Assembly: GCF_023509015.1 (NCBI RefSeq)
Contig: NZ_CP094975.1
Coordinates: 4,519,501-4,583,500, forward strand
Direction: 5' to 3'
DNA length: 64,000 bases
Origin: Pseudomonas abieticivorans
GTDB taxonomy: Bacteria > Pseudomonadota > Gammaproteobacteria > Pseudomonadales > Pseudomonadaceae
Shown piece by piece: positions 18,904 through 28,303 of this stretch. Within the stretch, counting starts at the first letter, position 1. Each line of letters opens with the position of its first letter. A program made the position numbers and the translations under genes. A model generated the notes under the pieces. That model was given only the letters and a program-made list of their open reading frames with translations, searched no databases and was not told where the DNA came from.

Positions 18904-19986
18904 ATGAGCAAGCAGATTCTGATTCTCCCAGGCGACGGCATTGGCCCGGAAATCATGGCCGAGGCGGTCAAGGTGCTGGAATTGGCCAACGACAAGTTCA
19001 GCCTGGGCTTCGAACTGCAGCACGACGTGATCGGCGGCGCCGCCATCGACAAGCACGGCGTGCCCCTGGCCGACGAGACCCTGGAACTGGCGCGCAAGGC
19101 CGATGCCGTGCTGCTGGGCGCCGTGGGCGGCCCGAAGTGGGACAAGATCGAGCGTGACATCCGCCCTGAGCGCGGCCTGCTGAAAATCCGCGCGCAACTG
19201 AGCCTGTTCGGCAACCTGCGCCCGGCGATCCTGTACCCGCAACTGGCCGACGCTTCCAGCCTCAAGCCTGAATTCGTCTCGGGCCTGGACCTGCTCATCG
19301 TTCGCGAGCTGACCGGCGGTATTTACTTCGGTGCCCCGCGCGGCAGCCGCGTATTGGAAAACGGCGAGCGTCAGTCCTACGACACCCTGCCGTACAGCGA
19401 GAGCGAAATCCGCCGTATCGCCCGTGTCGGTTTCGACATGGCCCGCGTGCGCGGCAAGAAGCTCTGCTCGGTGGACAAGGCCAACGTGCTGGCTTCCAGC
19501 CAACTGTGGCGTGAAGTGGTCGAGGAAGTGGCCAAGGATTACCCGGACGTCGAGTTGAGCCACATGTACGTGGACAACTGCGCCATGCAACTGGTGCGTG
19601 CACCCAAGCAGTTCGACGTGATCGTCACCGATAACATGTTCGGTGACATTCTGTCGGATCAGGCTTCCATGCTCACCGGTTCCATCGGCATGCTGCCCTC
19701 GGCGTCCCTGGACACCCAGAACAAAGGCATGTACGAGCCGTGCCACGGTTCGGCACCGGACATCGCCGGGCAGGGCATTGCCAACCCGTTGGCGACTATC
19801 CTGTCGGTATCGATGATGCTGCGTTACACCTTCAACCAGGTGGCCGCCGCAGACGCCATCGAGAAGGCGGTCAGCCTGGTTCTGGACCAGGGCTTGCGCA
19901 CCGGCGACATCTGGTCGGCCGGTTGTGCCAAGGTCGGTACGCAGGAAATGGGCGACGCAGTAGTCGCCGCGCTGCAGAATCTGTAA
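18904..19986 (+). CDS. leuB: 3-isopropylmalate dehydrogenase
   Basis: LeuB oxidises and decarboxylates 3-isopropylmalate to 2-ketoisocaproate with NAD. The 360-residue product shows the [18 protein letters not shown]-terminus, the [13 protein letters not shown] loop, [16 protein letters not shown] and the metal/substrate-binding [19 protein letters not shown]. It starts at ATG after CGAGGAAAGC, 88 bases past leuD, and is followed by a strong terminator, so it ends the leu cluster. Confidence 0.98.
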   Translation: MSKQILILPGDGIGPEIMAEAVKVLELANDKFSLGFELQHDVIGGAAIDKHGVPLADETLELARKADAVLLGAVGGPKWDKIERDIRPERGLLKIRAQLSLFGNLRPAILYPQLADASSLKPEFVSGLDLLIVRELTGGIYFGAPRGSRVLENGERQSYDTLPYSESEIRRIARVGFDMARVRGKKLCSVDKANVLASSQLWREVVEEVAKDYPDVELSHMYVDNCAMQLVRAPKQFDVIVTDNMFGDILSDQASMLTGSIGMLPSASLDTQNKGMYEPCHGSAPDIAGQGIANPLATILSVSMMLRYTFNQVAAADAIEKAVSLVLDQGLRTGDIWSAGCAKVGTQEMGDAVVAALQNL

Positions 19987-19991
19987 TCTCT

Positions 19992-20025
19992 TGGGCCCGC
20001 TACAGCAGTAGCGGCCCACTTTTTT
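19992..20025 (+). terminator. terminator after leuB
   Basis: TGGGC-CCGCTAC and GTAGCGG-CCCA pair around the loop AGCA, followed directly by six T. It separates leuB from asd. Confidence 0.88.
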
Positions 20026-20043
20026 GTCAAAGGTGTAGTTGCG

Positions 20044-21156
20044 ATGAAACGTGTAGGTCTGATCGGTTGGCGCGGTATGGTCGGTTCCGTGCTCATGCAG
20101 CGGATGCTGGAAGAGCAGGACTTCGACCTTATCGAGCCGGTGTTTTTCACCACTTCGAATGTCGGCGGGCAAGGCCCGGCAGTGGGCAAGGATATTGCGC
20201 CCCTGAAGGATGCCTACAGCATTGAAGAGCTGAAAACCCTCGATGTGATTCTGACCTGCCAGGGTGGCGACTACACCAGCGAGGTTTTCCCCAAGCTGCG
20301 CGAAGCCGGCTGGCAGGGTTACTGGATCGACGCCGCCTCCAGCTTGCGCATGCAGGATGACGCGGTGATCGTGCTGGACCCGGTCAACCGCAAGGTGATC
20401 GACCAGCAGTTGGACGCGGGTACCAAGAACTACATCGGCGGCAACTGCACCGTCAGCCTGATGCTGATGGGCCTGGGTGGCCTGTTCGAAGCGGGCCTGG
20501 TGGAATGGATGAGCGCCATGACCTACCAGGCGGCCTCGGGTGCCGGCGCGCAGAACATGCGTGAACTGATCAAGCAGATGGGCGCCACCCACGCCGCTGT
20601 CGCGGACGACCTGGCCAATCCGGCCAGCGCGATCCTGGACATCGACCGTCGCGTGGCCGAAGCCATGCGCAGCGAAGCCTACCCCACCGAGAACTTTGGT
20701 GTGCCGTTGGCGGGCAGCCTGATCCCGTACATCGACAAGGAACTGCCTAACGGCCAGAGCCGCGAAGAATGGAAGGCCCAGGCCGAGACCAACAAGATCC
20801 TGGGTCGCTTCAAAAGCCCGATCCCGGTCGACGGCATCTGCGTGCGTATCGGCGCCATGCGCTGCCACAGCCAGGCGCTGACCATCAAACTGAACAAAGA
20901 TGTGCCAATCGCCGACATCGAAGGCATGATCAGCCAGCACAACCCTTGGGTGAAACTGGTGCCGAACACCCGTGAAGCGAGCATGCACGAGCTCAGCCCG
21001 ACCAACGTCACGGGTACCTTGAACGTGCCGGTTGGCCGCCTGCGCAAGCTGAACATGGGTTCGCAATACCTCGGTGCCTTCACCGTGGGCGACCAACTGC
21101 TGTGGGGTGCCGCTGAACCGCTGCGCCGCATGCTGCGGATCCTGCTGGAGCGTTGA
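20044..21156 (+). CDS. asd: aspartate-semialdehyde dehydrogenase
   Basis: Asd reduces aspartyl-phosphate to aspartate semialdehyde, the branch point to lysine, methionine, threonine and diaminopimelate. The 370-residue protein has the NADP-binding [14 protein letters not shown], the catalytic Cys135 in [15 protein letters not shown] and the histidine of [11 protein letters not shown]. It lies 57 bases after leuB but beyond a terminator, so it is probably a separate unit. A second family member without these residues follows at 21800. Confidence 0.98.
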   Translation: MKRVGLIGWRGMVGSVLMQRMLEEQDFDLIEPVFFTTSNVGGQGPAVGKDIAPLKDAYSIEELKTLDVILTCQGGDYTSEVFPKLREAGWQGYWIDAASSLRMQDDAVIVLDPVNRKVIDQQLDAGTKNYIGGNCTVSLMLMGLGGLFEAGLVEWMSAMTYQAASGAGAQNMRELIKQMGATHAAVADDLANPASAILDIDRRVAEAMRSEAYPTENFGVPLAGSLIPYIDKELPNGQSREEWKAQAETNKILGRFKSPIPVDGICVRIGAMRCHSQALTIKLNKDVPIADIEGMISQHNPWVKLVPNTREASMHELSPTNVTGTLNVPVGRLRKLNMGSQYLGAFTVGDQLLWGAAEPLRRMLRILLER

Positions 21157-21177
21157 TCGCTTTGGTGCTGTAAACAA

Positions 21178-21211
21178 ACCCGCGCCCTGGTGAACATGGC
21201 GCGGGTTTTTT
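21178..21211 (+). terminator. terminator after asd
   Basis: ACCCGCGCC and GGCGCGGGT form a 9-bp stem followed by a T run, 21 bases past the asd stop codon. Confidence 0.92.
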
Positions 21212-21252
21212 CATCTGCGTGTCATGATTTTTCCGGATCCCCAGCCTTGCCT

Positions 21253-21737
21253 GTAGGAGCGGATTCATCCGCGAAAAGGCCGCCGCGGTGCATCAGACAT
21301 ACCGCGTCGCGGCCTTCGCGGATAAATCCGCTCCTACGGGATACTGCGGTCGGTAGGAGCGGATTCATCCGCGAAAAGGCCGCCGCGGTACATCAGACAT
21401 ACCGCGTCGCGGCCTTCGCGGATAAATCCGCTCCTACGGGATACCGCGGTCGGTAGGAGCGGATTCATCCGCGAAAAGGCCGCCGCGGTGCATCAGGCAT
21501 GCCGCGTCGCGGCCTTCGCGGATAAATCCGCTCCTACGGGATACCGCGGTCGGTAGGAGCGGATTCATCCGCGAAAAGGCCGGCGCGGTTCATCAGGCAT
21601 ACCGCATCGCGGCCTTCGCGGATAAATCCGCTCCTACGGGATAATGCGGTCGGTAGGAGCGGATTCATCCGCGAAAAGGCCGCCGCGGTACATCAGGCAT
21701 ACCGCATCGCGGCCTTCGCGGATAAATCCGCTCCTAC
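21253..21737. repeat. tandem array of five 85-bp REP pairs, period exactly 100 bp
   Basis: Five nearly identical units begin at 21253, 21353, 21453, 21553 and 21653. Each is an 85-bp imperfect palindrome with GTAGGAGCGGATTCATCCGC at the left end, a GC-rich middle and GCGGATAAATCCGCTCCTAC at the right. Units are joined by a 15-base spacer of the form GGGATAxxGCGGTCG. Only a few bases differ among units, mainly in the centre and the spacer. The array fills the gap between asd and usg. No transposase (RAYT) gene is in the window. Confidence 0.97.
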
Positions 21738-21799
21738 ACTAAAGTGCGCTGATCCAGTACAGTGCCGCCCCCCTGTTTCCCCCTCTTGAGGAGTGTTCC

Positions 21800-22801
21800 A
21801 TGACCCAGTCTTTCGATATCGCCATCGTGGGCGCCACCGGCACCGTTGGCGAAACCCTGGTGCAGATCCTCGAAGAGCGCAATTTCCCGGTGGGCAACCT
21901 GCATCTGCTCGCCAGCCTGGAATCGGCCGGTGCCTCGGTGCCGTTTCGCGGCAAGAACGTGCGGGTGCGCGAGGTGGAAAAATTCGACTTCGCCCAGGTC
22001 AAGCTGGTGTTTTTCGCTGCCGGCCCTGCGGTCAGCTTAAGCTTTGCCCCGCGCGCCAGTGCCGCCGGGTGCACGTTGATCGATCTGTCGGGTGCATTGA
22101 CCGTGCCGCAGGTGGTGCCTGAAGCCAACGCCCAGGTACTGGCTGGCCTGAAGGCGCCAGTGCAGGTCGGCAGCCCAAGTTCCAGCGCCGCCGCCCTGGC
22201 CGTGGTACTGGCGCCGTTGCGCGCCCACCTGGACCTGCAACAGGTCAGCGTGACCGCGTGCCTGGCCGTGTCGGCCCAGGGCCGTGAAGCGGTCAGCGAG
22301 CTGGCGCGGCAAACCGCCGAGCTGCTTAACGTACGCCCTCTGGAAACCGGTTTTTTTGATCGCCAGATGGCGTTCAACCTGCTGGCTCAGGTCGGTAAGC
22401 CCGACGCCCAGGGCCATGTTCCGCTGGAACGACGCCTGGTCAGCGAGCTTCGCGAATTACTTGGGCTACCTTTATTAAAGATTTCCGTGACTTGCGTTCA
22501 AGCTCCGGTGTTTTTTGGCGATAGCTTCACTGTAGCGTTGCACAGCAGCCGTGCCGTCGACCTGGCCGCCGTGAGTGCCGCCCTGGAAGGCGCAGAAAGC
22601 ATCGAGCTGGTCGAGGCAGGTGATTATCCGACCCCGGTCGGTGACGCAGTGGGCCAGGATGTGGTCTATGTTGGTCGCGTACGCACAGGAATTGATGATG
22701 CGTGCGAACTCAACCTCTGGGCTACAGTCGATAACGTGCGCAAGGGCGCGGCGTTGAACGCTGTGCAGTTGGCTGAATTGTTGATAAAAGACCTTGTGTA
22801 A
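21800..22801 (+). CDS. USG-1-like protein, ASADH-fold paralogue lacking catalytic residues
   Basis: A 333-residue protein with the aspartate-semialdehyde dehydrogenase fold. It has a Rossmann motif IAIVGATGTVGETLVQIL, but where the catalytic Cys should be it reads GSPSSSAAAL (Ser128), and the histidine segment reads VFFGDSF with Asp in place of His. It is therefore unlikely to perform the asd reaction. It matches the usg/USG-1 proteins, which sit next to truA in many gammaproteobacteria; here fimV lies between usg and truA. The function of the family is not known to me. Some databases label it asd by similarity, which is probably misleading. Confidence 0.9.
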   Translation: MTQSFDIAIVGATGTVGETLVQILEERNFPVGNLHLLASLESAGASVPFRGKNVRVREVEKFDFAQVKLVFFAAGPAVSLSFAPRASAAGCTLIDLSGALTVPQVVPEANAQVLAGLKAPVQVGSPSSSAAALAVVLAPLRAHLDLQQVSVTACLAVSAQGREAVSELARQTAELLNVRPLETGFFDRQMAFNLLAQVGKPDAQGHVPLERRLVSELRELLGLPLLKISVTCVQAPVFFGDSFTVALHSSRAVDLAAVSAALEGAESIELVEAGDYPTPVGDAVGQDVVYVGRVRTGIDDACELNLWATVDNVRKGAALNAVQLAELLIKDLV

Positions 22802-22898
22802 AAGATACTTGGCAACAATTTGCATAATGTTTCTAGTCTGGCCCTGACGGCCAGGCTTCTTCTCGCTTGCCGAGGAATGTTCAAACAAGGATTAGGCC

Positions 22899-25526
22899 AT
22901 GGTTCAAGTTCGCAAACTGGTGTTAGCAATAGCCGCCGCCACGGCGCTGTCATCCGGTATGGCGCGTGCCCTCGACCTGGGGGAAGTGACCCTCAAGTCG
23001 GCGGCGAACCAGCCCCTGGTGGCTGAAATCGAGCTACTCGACGTGCGTGACCTGACCGCCGCCGAGATCAAGCCGAGCCTGGCAACCAGCGACGAGTTCA
23101 CTAAGGCTGGGGTGCAGCGCAAGCCTTTCCTGACCGACCTGACCTTTACCCCGGTGATCAACGCCGGCGGCAAGAGCATCATCCGGGTAACCTCCAGCCA
23201 GCCGCTTACCGAGCCCCTGGTCAAGTTCCTGGTGCAGGTGCAGTACCCCAGCGGTCGCCTGATGCGCGACTACAGCGTGTTGCTCGACCCCTCCAAATTC
23301 TCCCCGCAGGCGGCGCAAGCGGCCAAGGGCGGCGCCACGCCGGCCGTGACCGCGCCGAATGCCGCGGCGGCTGGGCAGTTCACCACCAGCAAGCGTGACA
23401 CGCTGTGGGAAATCGCCCAGAAAAACCAGCAGCAAGGTGCCACGGTGCAGCAAACCATGCTGGCCATCCAGGCCCTCAACCCGGATGCGTTCATCGATGG
23501 CAACATCAACCTGCTGAAGGTCGGCCAGGTGTTGCGCCTGCCGGACGTCACCCAAAGCACCGCGCTGGCTCAGCCCCAGGCGATCGCCGAAGTGGCCCGG
23601 CAGAACGCCGCCTGGCGTGAAGGCCGCCGCCTGGGCCCGCGTGCCCAGCAGTTGGACGCCACTCGCAAGGCCGGCCCTGGGCTGGCGCCTGCGCAAACCG
23701 ACAACCAGGACAAGCTCAGCCTGGTGGCTGGCAGCGCCGGTGCCGGCAAGGGCAAGGCCGGTGAAAAGCTGGCCGTGGCCCAGGAAAAACTCGACACCAC
23801 CAAGCGTGACAATGCCGAGTTGAAAGACCGCATGGGCGACCTGCAAAGCCAGCTCGATAAACTGCAAAAGCTGATCCAGTTGAAAAACGATCAACTGGCC
23901 AAACTGGAAGCGGCGGGGGCCACCGACGGCGCCGCCACCCCTGCGCCGGTGCCACCGGTTGCCGATGCGCCAATCAATGCGCAATTGGCCCCGGCTACGC
24001 CAGAGTCTGCGGCAACGCCGGTTACCCCACCTGCCGACGTCGCGGCCCCGGCGCCCGCGCCGGTCACCACCGAGCCTGTCGCGCCAGCGACGGCCGATCA
24101 GTCGCCGGGTGCCATCGAAAAACTGCTGGCCAGCCCGCTGTTACTGAGCCTGTTGGCCGGCGCTGCCATCGTCATCTTCCTGCTGTTGCTGCTGTTGTTG
24201 GCCCGTCGACGCAAGGCGCAACTGGAAGCGGAAAAACACATGCGCATGGCGCGTGCCCTGGCCGAGGAAACCGACTTCAAGGAAGACCTGGACCTGCCAC
24301 AGGACAGCTTCGAAGGCCTGGGCACCCCGGCGCCGAACGTCAAGCTGGCACCGGCCATGGTCGCCGCCTCCGCAGCCGCAGCCACGGCGGCTGAAGAAGT
24401 GCCGGCCCAGGTGGTGCAGGCGCCGCCTTCGACGGTGATCCCAACCCCGGCGCTGCGCCCGGCGGCCGAAGAAGTGGGTGTTATCGGCCAGGCCGACAAG
24501 GCCATTGCCGAGGGCCATCTGAATGAGGCCGACGACCTGCTGGAAGCCGCCGTGGCCCGCGAGCCACAGCGCAGCGACCTGCGCCTGAAGCTGATGGAAG
24601 TCTATGCACGGCAGGGCGACCGCGATGCCTTCGTCGCCCAGGAGCGCCAACTGGTCGCCAACGGCCAGAACCACGCGGACGTCGAAGACCTGAAAAGCCG
24701 TTACCCGGCAATGATCGGCGTGGCCGTGGCCGCCGCCGGTGCCGCGGCGCTGGCAGCCGAACTGGATGCCCAGTACGTCAAGGACCTGCTCAACGATGAG
24801 CCGGGCGCTGCCGACCCACTGGACTCGTTCGACAGCGATTTTGACCTGAGCCTGGACGATGACGACCTTGACGCCGACGACCTCAGTGTCGCGGAGCCCG
24901 AGCTGAACGTCGCCGACTTTGCCGATGACCTTGAACTGGACGCGCCCAAGGCCCCGGACGACCTGGACTTCGATGCCATCTTGAAGGAACAGGCTGCCCA
25001 GGCCGAGCCGGTCGATGACCTGGCCGACTTCGACCTGGACATCGGTGCCGACCAAACCCCGGCCTTGAGCGATGCAGAGCTGGATGCACAACTGGCGGAA
25101 CTGGACGATGTTCCGGAGCTGGACGAGCCGTTAAAGGCACCGCAGGCCATCGACGAGCTGGAGCTGCCGGAAGACTTCGACCTGTCCCTGGCCGAGGAAA
25201 TGGACGCCACGCCCGACAAGCTCGCCACCGAGCGCGACGACGTGAGCGCCGAGCTCGATGCCCTGTCCAAGGACCTCGAACGCCCGGCCATCGACGAGCC
25301 GTTCAGTAAGCCCGATGCCCTGGACAATCTGCATGACCTGGATGACGAACTGGAGTTCGACTACCTGGCCGGCACCGACGAGACCGCGACCAAGTTGGAC
25401 CTGGCGCGGGCCTATATCGACATGGGCGACCATGACGGTGCTCGGGACATTCTCGACGAGGTGCTCAAGGAAGGCAGCGAAGGCCAGCGTGGCGAAGCCG
25501 AGGAAATGCTCTCGCGCCTGGTCTGA
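22899..25526 (+). CDS. fimV: FimV, peptidoglycan-binding polar hub protein
   Basis: FimV is an inner-membrane protein that promotes type IV pilus assembly, twitching and polar organisation in Pseudomonas. The 875-residue product has a signal peptide (cleavage after about MARA), a periplasmic beta domain (LGEVTLKSAANQPLVAEIEL), a LysM motif at about 162-213 (DTLWEIAQ...LNPDAF), a coiled-coil stretch and Pro/Ala-rich linkers. One transmembrane helix follows at about 413-435. The long, very acidic cytoplasmic part ends in the conserved FimV C-terminal TPR-like motif (TKLDLARAYIDMGDHDGARD). It follows usg by 97 bases and is closed by a terminator-like hairpin. Confidence 0.96.
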   Translation: MVQVRKLVLAIAAATALSSGMARALDLGEVTLKSAANQPLVAEIELLDVRDLTAAEIKPSLATSDEFTKAGVQRKPFLTDLTFTPVINAGGKSIIRVTSSQPLTEPLVKFLVQVQYPSGRLMRDYSVLLDPSKFSPQAAQAAKGGATPAVTAPNAAAAGQFTTSKRDTLWEIAQKNQQQGATVQQTMLAIQALNPDAFIDGNINLLKVGQVLRLPDVTQSTALAQPQAIAEVARQNAAWREGRRLGPRAQQLDATRKAGPGLAPAQTDNQDKLSLVAGSAGAGKGKAGEKLAVAQEKLDTTKRDNAELKDRMGDLQSQLDKLQKLIQLKNDQLAKLEAAGATDGAATPAPVPPVADAPINAQLAPATPESAATPVTPPADVAAPAPAPVTTEPVAPATADQSPGAIEKLLASPLLLSLLAGAAIVIFLLLLLLLARRRKAQLEAEKHMRMARALAEETDFKEDLDLPQDSFEGLGTPAPNVKLAPAMVAASAAAATAAEEVPAQVVQAPPSTVIPTPALRPAAEEVGVIGQADKAIAEGHLNEADDLLEAAVAREPQRSDLRLKLMEVYARQGDRDAFVAQERQLVANGQNHADVEDLKSRYPAMIGVAVAAAGAAALAAELDAQYVKDLLNDEPGAADPLDSFDSDFDLSLDDDDLDADDLSVAEPELNVADFADDLELDAPKAPDDLDFDAILKEQAAQAEPVDDLADFDLDIGADQTPALSDAELDAQLAELDDVPELDEPLKAPQAIDELELPEDFDLSLAEEMDATPDKLATERDDVSAELDALSKDLERPAIDEPFSKPDALDNLHDLDDELEFDYLAGTDETATKLDLARAYIDMGDHDGARDILDEVLKEGSEGQRGEAEEMLSRLV

Positions 25527-25551
25527 TGTTTTCAACGCTCCATTGATCGCC

Positions 25552-25586
25552 ACAACGGCAGCCCCCAAGGCTGCCGTTGTCGTTTC
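25552..25586 (+). terminator. terminator-like hairpin after fimV
   Basis: ACAACGGCAGCC and GGCTGCCGTTGT form a perfect 12-bp stem with a 5-base loop, followed by the short T-rich CGTTTCT. The weak T run makes it a modest terminator. Confidence 0.65.
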
Positions 25587-25642
25587 TGCCGGCGGCACCC
25601 GTATAATGCCCGCCATTGCGCTTATCGACAGGCTGGACAGAC

Positions 25643-26497
25643 TTGGAAATCATTGAACAATCGGCGGCCGAAGTGGCGGCCGATGGCTTTTACCGCATCG
25701 CCCTGGGCGTGGAATACAAAGGCTCGCGCTACCGCGGCTGGCAGCGCCAGGCCAGCGGCGTGACCACCGTGCAAGAGACCCTGGAAAAGGCCCTGTCCAA
25801 GGTCGCCGACTCGCCTGTGTCGCTGATGTGCGCCGGGCGTACCGATGCCGGCGTGCACGCCTGCGGGCAAGTGGTACATTTTGACACCCGGGCCGAGCGC
25901 AGCATGAAAGCCTGGGTCATGGGCGCCAATATCAACTTGCCCCACGACGTCAGCGTCACCTGGGCCAAGGTCATGCCGCCCAACTTTCACGCGCGCTTCA
26001 AGGCCATCGCCCGGCGTTACCGCTACGTGATCTACAACGACCAGATCCGCCCCGCGCACCTGGGCGAGGAGATCACCTGGAACCATCGCCCGCTGGACGT
26101 GCAACGCATGGCCGAGGCCGCCGCGCACCTGGTCGGCACCCACGACTTCAGTGCCTTTCGCGCTGGGCAGTGCCAGGCCAAGTCGCCGATCAAGCAACTC
26201 CATCACTTGCGGGTTAGCCAGCACGGCAAGATGATCGTGCTGGATATCCGCGCCAACGCTTTCCTGCACCACATGGTGCGCAACATCGCCGGCGTGCTAA
26301 TGACCATCGGTGCCGGTGAGCGCGAGCCAGCCTGGGCCAAGGAAGTGCTGGAAAGCCGCATACGCCGCACGGGTGGGGTCACGGCCCACCCTTTCGGCCT
26401 GTACCTGGTGCAAGTGGAGTACCGTGACGAGTTCCCGTTGCCCGAGCGCTACATCGGTCCGCACTTCCTGACGGGCTTTGACACACTGCCGGGCTGA
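25643..26497 (+). CDS. truA: tRNA pseudouridine(38-40) synthase TruA
   Basis: TruA makes pseudouridine at positions 38-40 of tRNA anticodon arms. The product (284 residues from the TTG at 25643) has YKGSRYRGWQRQ, the catalytic Asp68 in CAGRTDAGVHACGQVVHF, and the C-terminal FLHHMVRNIAGVL motif. The start is uncertain: no ATG lies near the family N-terminus, and candidates are TTG 25643 and GTG 25671. A likely -10 box TATAAT (25602-25607) lies between the fimV hairpin and the gene, which suggests its own promoter. Confidence 0.93.
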   Translation: MEIIEQSAAEVAADGFYRIALGVEYKGSRYRGWQRQASGVTTVQETLEKALSKVADSPVSLMCAGRTDAGVHACGQVVHFDTRAERSMKAWVMGANINLPHDVSVTWAKVMPPNFHARFKAIARRYRYVIYNDQIRPAHLGEEITWNHRPLDVQRMAEAAAHLVGTHDFSAFRAGQCQAKSPIKQLHHLRVSQHGKMIVLDIRANAFLHHMVRNIAGVLMTIGAGEREPAWAKEVLESRIRRTGGVTAHPFGLYLVQVEYRDEFPLPERYIGPHFLTGFDTLPG

Positions 26498-26558
26498 CGT
26501 TGCCGGTGGCATTTGCTAACATCCGGGTCTTTCGTGCCCCGCTCGAGGTTTTCCACCC

Positions 26559-27179
26559 ATGTCAGCCGTTCGCAGCAAAATCTGCGGAATTACCCGCATT
26601 GAAGATGCGCTGGCCGCGGTCGAGGCGGGTGCCGACGCGATCGGCTTCGTGTTTTACGCCAAAAGCCCACGGGCGGTCACGGCCGAGCAGGCGCGGGCGA
26701 TCATTGCCCAGCTGCCGCCGTTCATCACCACCGTGGGCTTGTTCGTCGATGTCAGCCGTTGCGAACTGACCGAGATCCTCGAAGTGGTGCCGCTGGACCT
26801 GCTGCAGTTTCATGGGGCCGAAACCCCGGCGGACTGTGACGGGTACCACCGGCCCTGGATCAAGGCGCTGCGGGTACGCCCCGGCGATGACCTGGAAGCC
26901 GCGTGCAGGGCCTACCACAAGGCCAGTGGAATTTTGCTGGACGCCTACGTGGCGGGCATTCCAGGCGGTACCGGCGAGGCCTTCGACTGGGCGCTGATCC
27001 CGGCGCACCTGAGCAAGCCAATCATCCTGGCCGGTGGGCTGTCGGCCGATAACGTGGCCCAGGCCATCCGGCGAGTGCGGCCCTACGCTGTGGATGTGAG
27101 CGGCGGCGTCGAGGCGCAGAAGGGCATCAAGGATCACGGCAAGGTCGAGGCCTTCATGGCCGCGGTGCGAGGAGCGTGA
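26559..27179 (+). CDS. trpF: phosphoribosylanthranilate isomerase
   Basis: TrpF catalyses the Amadori rearrangement of phosphoribosylanthranilate in tryptophan synthesis. The 206-residue TIM barrel has the general base Cys9 in KICGITR, the general acid Asp128 in GILLDAYV, and the phosphate-binding ends [10 protein letters not shown] and [12 protein letters not shown]. As is usual in Pseudomonas, it is separate from the other trp genes and lies between truA and accD. Confidence 0.97.
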   Translation: MSAVRSKICGITRIEDALAAVEAGADAIGFVFYAKSPRAVTAEQARAIIAQLPPFITTVGLFVDVSRCELTEILEVVPLDLLQFHGAETPADCDGYHRPWIKALRVRPGDDLEAACRAYHKASGILLDAYVAGIPGGTGEAFDWALIPAHLSKPIILAGGLSADNVAQAIRRVRPYAVDVSGGVEAQKGIKDHGKVEAFMAAVRGA

Positions 27180-27382
27180 ATCGATGTGACGGTTGGCAAT
27201 CGGCCACCGTCCATAACTTTTGCAGCGTGATGGCGGCCACGGGCCGGGCATCCGTAAAAATTGAAGATGGCGCGAGCGCACCCAGGGTGCAGTTCCCCGT
27301 CTGATCATGAATTGAGCTCAAGGGCATACACGGGATACGTCATGGCTAACGCGTGCGGTCCCCGGTACTGGAGAAAGAAAGC

Positions 27383-28303
27383 ATGAGCAACTGGTTGGTA
27401 GACAAACTGATCCCTTCGATCATGCGTTCCGAGGTGAAGAAAAGCTCGGTCCCTGAAGGCCTGTGGCACAAATGCCCATCGTGCGAGGCCGTGCTGTACC
27501 GTCCGGAGCTGGAAAAGACCCTGGACGTCTGCCCGAAATGCAACCACCACATGCGCATCGGCGCACGTGCGCGCCTGGACATCTTCCTGGACGCCGAAGG
27601 CCGGGCCGAACTGGGCGCGGACCTGGAGCCGGTCGACCGTCTGAAATTTCGCGACGGCAAGAAGTACAAGGACCGCCTGGTAGGCGCGCAGAAGCAGACC
27701 GGCGAGAAAGACGCGCTGATCTCCATGAGCGGTACCCTGCTGGGCATGCCCGTGGTGTGCAGCGCCTTCGAATTCAGCTTCATGGGCGGTTCCATGGGTG
27801 CCATTGTCGGCGAGCGCTTCGTGCGCGCGGCCAACTATGCCCTGGAAAACCGTTGCCCGATGATCTGCTTCGCCGCCTCCGGTGGTGCACGCATGCAGGA
27901 AGCGCTGATCTCGCTGATGCAGATGGCCAAGACCTCCGCCGTGCTGGCACGCCTGCGCGAAGAGGGCCTGCCGTTTATCTCGGTATTGACCGACCCGGTG
28001 TACGGCGGTGTATCGGCCAGCCTCGCGATGCTGGGTGACGTGATCGTCGCCGAGCCAAAAGCGCTGATCGGCTTTGCCGGCCCGCGCGTGATCGAGCAGA
28101 CCGTGCGCGAGAAGCTGCCAGAAGGCTTCCAGCGCAGCGAGTTCCTGATCGAGCACGGCGCCATCGACCTGATCATCCCGCGCCAAGAGCTGCGCCCGCG
28201 CCTGGGCAGCCTGCTGGCTCAGTTCATGAACCTGCCGACGCCGACCTTCGTCGCCACCCCGATCGAACCGATCGTGGTACCGCCGGCGCCAGCCACGATA
28301 TGA
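27383..28303 (+). CDS. accD: acetyl-CoA carboxylase carboxyltransferase subunit beta
   Basis: AccD with AccA transfers carboxyl from biotin to acetyl-CoA, the first step of fatty-acid synthesis. The 306-residue protein has the N-terminal zinc ribbon with Cys31, Cys34, Cys50 and Cys53, then the crotonase-like carboxyltransferase core ([47 protein letters not shown]). The ATG of MSNWLVDKL is preceded by GGAGAAAGAAAGC. Its stop overlaps the folC start (ATGA). Confidence 0.98.
   Translation: MSNWLVDKLIPSIMRSEVKKSSVPEGLWHKCPSCEAVLYRPELEKTLDVCPKCNHHMRIGARARLDIFLDAEGRAELGADLEPVDRLKFRDGKKYKDRLVGAQKQTGEKDALISMSGTLLGMPVVCSAFEFSFMGGSMGAIVGERFVRAANYALENRCPMICFAASGGARMQEALISLMQMAKTSAVLARLREEGLPFISVLTDPVYGGVSASLAMLGDVIVAEPKALIGFAGPRVIEQTVREKLPEGFQRSEFLIEHGAIDLIIPRQELRPRLGSLLAQFMNLPTPTFVATPIEPIVVPPAPATI

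Noticed and set aside
18817..21177. A 786-codon open frame antisense to leuB and asd
   Set aside because: Same artefact: it covers two certain genes and has no recognisable domain or ribosome-binding site.
21253..21737. Regular repeat array that might be taken for CRISPR
   Set aside because: Repeats are 85 bp and palindromic, the 15-base spacers are almost identical, and there are no cas genes. It is a REP array.
21800..22801. Calling this gene a second aspartate-semialdehyde dehydrogenase
   Set aside because: The catalytic Cys and His are both replaced, and the genomic context is that of usg.
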